From Bacteroides sp. Marseille-P3684 (GTDB taxonomy: Bacteria; Bacteroidota; Bacteroidia; Bacteroidales; Bacteroidaceae): 64,000 nt of DNA. The notes under the pieces were generated by a model, which did not search any database, was not told the origin of the DNA, and saw nothing but the letters and a program-made list of their open reading frames with translations. A program made the position numbers and the translations under genes. The stretch is taken from assembly GCF_900291465.1 (NCBI RefSeq), contig NZ_LT985808.1, positions 2,056,575 to 2,120,574 on the forward strand, in the 5' to 3' direction. Of the stretch, positions 60,453 through 64,000 are shown in pieces; within the stretch, counting starts at the first letter, position 1, and every line of letters begins with the position of its first letter.

Positions 60453-61187
60453 ATGGGAAGAGCGTTTGAATATAGAAAAGCTACAAAGCTGAAAAGATGG
60501 GGTCACATGGCCAAGACATTTACAAGACTCGGTAAACAAATTGCTATTGCAGTGAAAGCTGGAGGTCCTGAACCGGAGAACAATCCTACCCTGCGTTCAG
60601 TCATTGCTACCTGCAAGCGTGAAAACATGCCGAAGGACAATATCGAGCGTGCCATCAAGAATGCAATGGGCAAAGACCAGAGCGACTATAAAGGAATGAC
60701 TTATGAAGGATATGGTCCTCACGGAGTTGCCATCTTTGTCGATACACTGACTGACAACACGACTCGTACTGTTGCCGACGTACGTTCCGTATTCAATAAG
60801 TTTGGCGGTAACCTGGGCACTACGGGATCATTGGCTTTCTTGTTTGACCATAAATGTGTCTTTACGTTCAAGAAGAAGGAGGGTATTGATATGGAAGAGT
60901 TGATACTCGACCTGATTGATTACAACGTGGAGGACGAATTTGATGAGGACCCGGAAGAAGGTACCATCACGATTTATGGTGACCCAAAGAGCTATGCAGC
61001 CATTCAAAAGCACTTGGAAGAATGCGGATTTGAGGATGTCGGTGGTGACTTCACCTATATTCCCAATGACTTGAAAGACGTAACTCCCGAGCAACGTGAG
61101 ACAATCGATAAGATGATCGAACGCCTGGAAGAGTTCGACGATGTGCAGACTGTGTACACCAACATGAAACCGGCGGAGGAAGAATAA
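60453..61187 (+). CDS. YebC/PmpR-family protein
   Basis: The 244-residue protein matches the YebC/PmpR/TACO1 family, reported as DNA-binding regulators and, more recently, as helpers of translation at proline stretches. The start MGRAFEYRKATKLKRWGHMAKTFTRL is the Bacteroidetes form of the conserved AGHSKW N-terminus. ACKRENMPKDNIERAIKNA-like and YEGYGPHGVAIFVDTLTDN are diagnostic. It follows pheT by 54 bp. Confidence 0.93.
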   Translation: MGRAFEYRKATKLKRWGHMAKTFTRLGKQIAIAVKAGGPEPENNPTLRSVIATCKRENMPKDNIERAIKNAMGKDQSDYKGMTYEGYGPHGVAIFVDTLTDNTTRTVADVRSVFNKFGGNLGTTGSLAFLFDHKCVFTFKKKEGIDMEELILDLIDYNVEDEFDEDPEEGTITIYGDPKSYAAIQKHLEECGFEDVGGDFTYIPNDLKDVTPEQRETIDKMIERLEEFDDVQTVYTNMKPAEEE

Positions 61188-61207
61188 GTCAGTATCCCAT
61201 TCCTTTC

Positions 61208-61462
61208 ATGAAGATCCTGTATAAGACACAAGGAACTTGTAGCACCCACATTGACCTTTCGGTGGAAGACGGCTGTATTAAGGATGTCTGTTTCTGGGGT
61301 GGGTGCAATGGTAATCTGAAAGGTATATGCAGTTTGATACGAGGCATGAGAGTCGAAGATGTATTGGCTCGTTTGGAAGGGATAAAATGCGGGCATCGCA
61401 CAACATCCTGTCCGGACCAATTATGCAAGGCTCTCCGTCAGATTACTAAGGACACTCAGTAA
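61208..61462 (+). CDS. TSCPD-domain protein (TIGR03905 family)
   Basis: The 84-residue protein has four conserved-looking cysteines: GTCSTHID, CFWGGCNGNLKGIC and SCPDQLCKAL. The TSCPD name comes from motifs of this type, which resemble the C-terminal part of B12-dependent ribonucleotide reductases. Function of the small stand-alone form is unknown. It is 20 bp after yebC and followed by a terminator. Confidence 0.88.
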   Translation: MKILYKTQGTCSTHIDLSVEDGCIKDVCFWGGCNGNLKGICSLIRGMRVEDVLARLEGIKCGHRTTSCPDQLCKALRQITKDTQ

Positions 61463-61482
61463 AAGTCCCTAAAAAGTGTAGA

Positions 61483-61527
61483 GGGCATGTGAAGAGGTTG
61501 TTTTCAATCCTTCATATGCCCTTTTTT
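61483..61527 (+). terminator. Terminator of pheT-yebC-TSCPD
   Basis: A 12-bp stem (GGGCATGTGAAG at 61483-61494, complement 61510-61521 with one G-U) is followed by six T. Confidence 0.88.
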
Positions 61528-61589
61528 ATTTGGTGTTTACTAATCTCATCGCTTTGACAAAAGAGAATCTTCGAGAAGTCCATACAATA

Positions 61590-61633
61590 TATAGTGGTTC
61601 ATGCAAGAAAACCTGATAAATACACTATATTTG
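61590..61633 (+). promoter_or_regulatory. -7 element of cas9 inside an inverted repeat
   Basis: TATATTTG (61626-61633) matches TAnnTTTG. An inverted repeat ATATAGTG (61590-61597) / CACTATAT (61623-61630) overlaps it, so a regulator or RNA hairpin could act here. The ATG is 17 bp downstream. Confidence 0.45.
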
Positions 61634-61650
61634 GACAAAATATAAAAAGT

Positions 61651-64000
61651 ATGGAGATGAAACATATCCTAGGCCTTGATTTAGGGACAAATAGTATTGG
61701 TTGGGCGGTTATCAGAGCCCATCAAGATGCTGACGGGCATACCACATTGCAAGATATCCTGGCTGCCGGAAGCCGGATTATTCCGATGGATGCCGCGACA
61801 CTGACTGATTTTGACAAAGGTAATGCCAAGTCCGGGACGGCAGAGCGTACAAGTTTCAGAAGCATGCGTCGTCGTCGGGAACGGCAGCTGTTACGTCGCG
61901 AACGTTTGCATCGGGTGTTGATGCTGTTGGGATTCCTGCCGCAACACTATGCCAACGCATTGACGCGATATGGTGAGTTTGCAGACAACAGGGAATGCAA
62001 GTTGCCTTGGGTGAAAGATGAATCGGATGGGAAATATCATTTCCTTTTTCAGGACGCATTTCATGAAATGTGCGAAGACTTCCGTCAATCAGCTCCCCAA
62101 TGGGTCGCCGACGGAAAGAAGGTGCCCTATGACTGGACCCTTTATTACCTACGCTGTAAAGCTTTGTCCCGTAAAATAAGCAAGGAGGAATTGGCTTGGA
62201 TTCTGCTAAGTTTTAACCAAAAACGAGGATACTATCAGGCACGTGATGAAGAGGACGAAGTAACCACGAACAAGCTTGAAGAATATTATGCCGGAAAAGT
62301 GGTTCGTGTGGATGATACAGGCGAACGGAAAGGGAAAAATGTCTACTATGACATAACGCTTGAAAACGGATGGGTATATCGGTATGCAGCCCGTATTTAT
62401 CCCGACTGGGTGGGGCAAGTAAAGGAATTTATTGTTACGACAACGCTCAATCCGGATGGTACTCCTAAAACAGACAAGGCGGGCGAAGTGAAACGTTCCT
62501 TCCGTATGCCTAAAGATGATGACTGGACCTTGATAAAGAAAAAGACGGAGAGGGATATCGACCGTTCGCAAGAAACCATTGGGCAATATATCTATCATGC
62601 TTTATTGAAAGATCCATCACAGAAGATCAGAGGAAAGCTGATAGGTACGGTCGAACGTAAATATTATAAAGATGAACTGAGACGTATCTTGGATAGGCAG
62701 ATTCAGTTCCATCCCGAGTTGCGGGACCGTGAATTGTATTATGCATGTTTGCAGGAGCTTTATCCCTCCAATGTGGCATTCCGGAATACATTGGTGAATC
62801 GTGATTTTACTTATTTATTTTTGGATGATATACTCTTTTATCAACGTCCCCTTAAAAGCAAGAAGTCACAGATTAGTGACTGTCCTTATGAAGAACACTT
62901 TTATACGGATAAGGAAACAGGAGAGCGTATATCGGTTCCCGTAAAATGTATCGCAGTCTCTCATCCTCTCTATCAGGAATACCGGTTGTGGCAGTTTATC
63001 CAGAACCTGCGTATCTATTGTAGAGAAGCACGTATCGATGGAAATTTGATGATTGACTGGGAAGTTACCGATGAATTGTTGCAGACGGAGGAGGACAAGA
63101 CTGCATTGTTCGATTGGCTGAATGACAAAGAGAGTGTGAAACAGCCGGAGTTGGTCGCATTTCTACTGGGAGGCAAGGCTAATAAAAAACAAATCAAGGC
63201 TTACCGGTGGAACTATATGGATGACGACACAAAGGGATATCCTTGCAATGAGACACGTGCAAGTCTCTTGAAATATCTGAGAGAGGCTCAAACAGACTCG
63301 TCCTTCCTAACTCGTGAACGGGAAGAAGCTCTATGGCATATCCTGTACTCTATATCCGACAAGGGAGAATTAAAGAGCGCTTTGGGTAAATTTGCTGTCA
63401 AGCATGGATTGGATGAAAGGTTTGTAACTGTCTTCAGCAAATTTCCGCCTTTTAAAAAGGATTATGGAAGCTATTCGGCAAAAGCACTTAAGAAGCTGTT
63501 GCCATTGATGCGCATGGGCCATCATTGGCAGGAAGCTTCCTTTATTCCTTCTACCCGTGAGCGTATGGAGAAATTCATTAATGGGGAGTATGATGATTCG
63601 ATTGATAAGCGCACTTATGAAAAATTAGAGAGTTTGACTGAGGTGTCACAATATCGTGGGCTCCCTGGCTGGTTGGCTTGCTATGTGGTTTATGACCGTC
63701 ATTCAGAAGGGAGGGATATAGAAATATGGACTTCTCCGTCTGACATCGATTCCTATTTGGCACAATTCAAGCAGCATTCGTTACACAATCCCATTGTGGA
63801 ACGTGTGGTCTTGGAAACTCTACGTACCGTGAGGGATATTTGGAAACAGGTAGACCATATTGATGAAATACATATCGAGTTGGGACGTAATATGAAGCTT
63901 CCGGCAGACAAACGTCGGCAGATGACCGAACAGGCGTGGAAAAACGAACAGACGAACTTACGCATCAAAGCATTATTGCTGGAATTTGCCAGACCGGGGT
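61651..64000 (+). CDS. cas9: CRISPR-associated endonuclease Cas9, N-terminal ~783 residues (cut by window end)
   Basis: The frame is open from 61651 to the window end with no stop. RuvC-I is ILGLDLGTNSIGWAV with catalytic Asp10 (Asp8 if the second Met at 61657 is the start). The arginine-rich bridge helix follows (residues ~70-90, SMRRRRERQLLRRERLHR). A long recognition lobe spans ~95-690 and contains KKDYGSYSAKALKKLLPLM. RuvC-II is HIDEIHIELGRNMKL with Glu743. HNH, RuvC-III and the PAM-interacting domain lie outside. RuvC-II at 743 rather than ~500 points to the large Bacteroidetes Cas9 form, probably ~1400-1500 residues. Subtype II-C is inferred; cas1, cas2, array and tracrRNA are not in the window. 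Confidence 0.95.
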   Translation, partial: MEMKHILGLDLGTNSIGWAVIRAHQDADGHTTLQDILAAGSRIIPMDAATLTDFDKGNAKSGTAERTSFRSMRRRRERQLLRRERLHRVLMLLGFLPQHYANALTRYGEFADNRECKLPWVKDESDGKYHFLFQDAFHEMCEDFRQSAPQWVADGKKVPYDWTLYYLRCKALSRKISKEELAWILLSFNQKRGYYQARDEEDEVTTNKLEEYYAGKVVRVDDTGERKGKNVYYDITLENGWVYRYAARIYPDWVGQVKEFIVTTTLNPDGTPKTDKAGEVKRSFRMPKDDDWTLIKKKTERDIDRSQETIGQYIYHALLKDPSQKIRGKLIGTVERKYYKDELRRILDRQIQFHPELRDRELYYACLQELYPSNVAFRNTLVNRDFTYLFLDDILFYQRPLKSKKSQISDCPYEEHFYTDKETGERISVPVKCIAVSHPLYQEYRLWQFIQNLRIYCREARIDGNLMIDWEVTDELLQTEEDKTALFDWLNDKESVKQPELVAFLLGGKANKKQIKAYRWNYMDDDTKGYPCNETRASLLKYLREAQTDSSFLTREREEALWHILYSISDKGELKSALGKFAVKHGLDERFVTVFSKFPPFKKDYGSYSAKALKKLLPLMRMGHHWQEASFIPSTRERMEKFINGEYDDSIDKRTYEKLESLTEVSQYRGLPGWLACYVVYDRHSEGRDIEIWTSPSDIDSYLAQFKQHSLHNPIVERVVLETLRTVRDIWKQVDHIDEIHIELGRNMKLPADKRRQMTEQAWKNEQTNLRIKALLLEFARPG

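Noticed and set aside
61528-61650. tracrRNA upstream of cas9
   Set aside because: The short gap has no terminator-ended RNA-like unit, and no CRISPR repeat is available here to test for an anti-repeat.

Overview
The window looks like chromosomal DNA of a Bacteroidales bacterium, most likely Bacteroides or Phocaeicola; the species cannot be named from sequence alone. Supporting signs are the Bacteroidetes promoter form (TTTG, a 19-21 bp gap, then TAnnTTTG) upstream of many genes, the fused lpxC-fabZ gene, a type III glutamine synthetase, FimB/Mfa2-like lipoproteins, a DUF4153 gene beside prfA, and a large Bacteroidetes-type Cas9.

Layout, left to right. A minus-strand TamB-like N-terminus leaves the left edge. 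Positions 0.25-9.8 kb hold a secreted cysteine aminopeptidase (pepC), a threonine-aldolase-like enzyme, serS, rpmA/rplU, an NlpC/P60 lipoprotein and the ftsK-LolA-like-trxB cluster. Positions 10.2-14.3 kb hold a UvrD/PcrA helicase, carboxynorspermidine decarboxylase and four tRNAs (Gly, Leu, Leu, Gly). A complete two-ORF insertion sequence (14.4-15.8 kb, 25-bp perfect terminal repeats, 8-bp target duplication) lies just upstream of a GH2 beta-galactosidase-like gene. Positions 19.3-22 kb carry two FimB/Mfa2-like lipoproteins, the first joined to a transglutaminase-like domain. A flavodiiron protein, a radical SAM protein, a DPP-IV-like peptidase and miaA follow.

Positions 28-41 kb hold the lipid A genes lpxD-lpxC/fabZ-lpxA with an IS1096-passenger-like gene, and then a minus-strand run TPM protein-lemA-purM-prfA-DUF4153-pyrF, with nadE beyond it. 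A Fur/PerR-type regulator and a reverse rubrerythrin (41-42 kb) form an oxidative-stress pair. They are followed by an acetyltransferase, an NlpE-like lipoprotein without the usual cysteines, and type I asparaginase. The complete tryptophan operon trpBEGDCFA (45.5-52 kb, minus strand) has a promoter, a 19-residue leader peptide with three consecutive Trp codons, and a terminator before trpB, which is a classic attenuator layout. Then come a histidine phosphatase, an HdeD-like membrane protein, glnN, a GH28 pectinase and pheT-yebC-TSCPD. The right edge holds the first ~783 codons of a type II Cas9, cut by the window end.

The least explained structure is a ~95-bp intergenic palindromic repeat present twice (26.8 and 53.7 kb). 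It is built from three copies of the 13-mer AAGTATWATACTT inside longer inverted arms. Convergent gene pairs are often separated by near-perfect hairpins that probably stop transcription from both sides.
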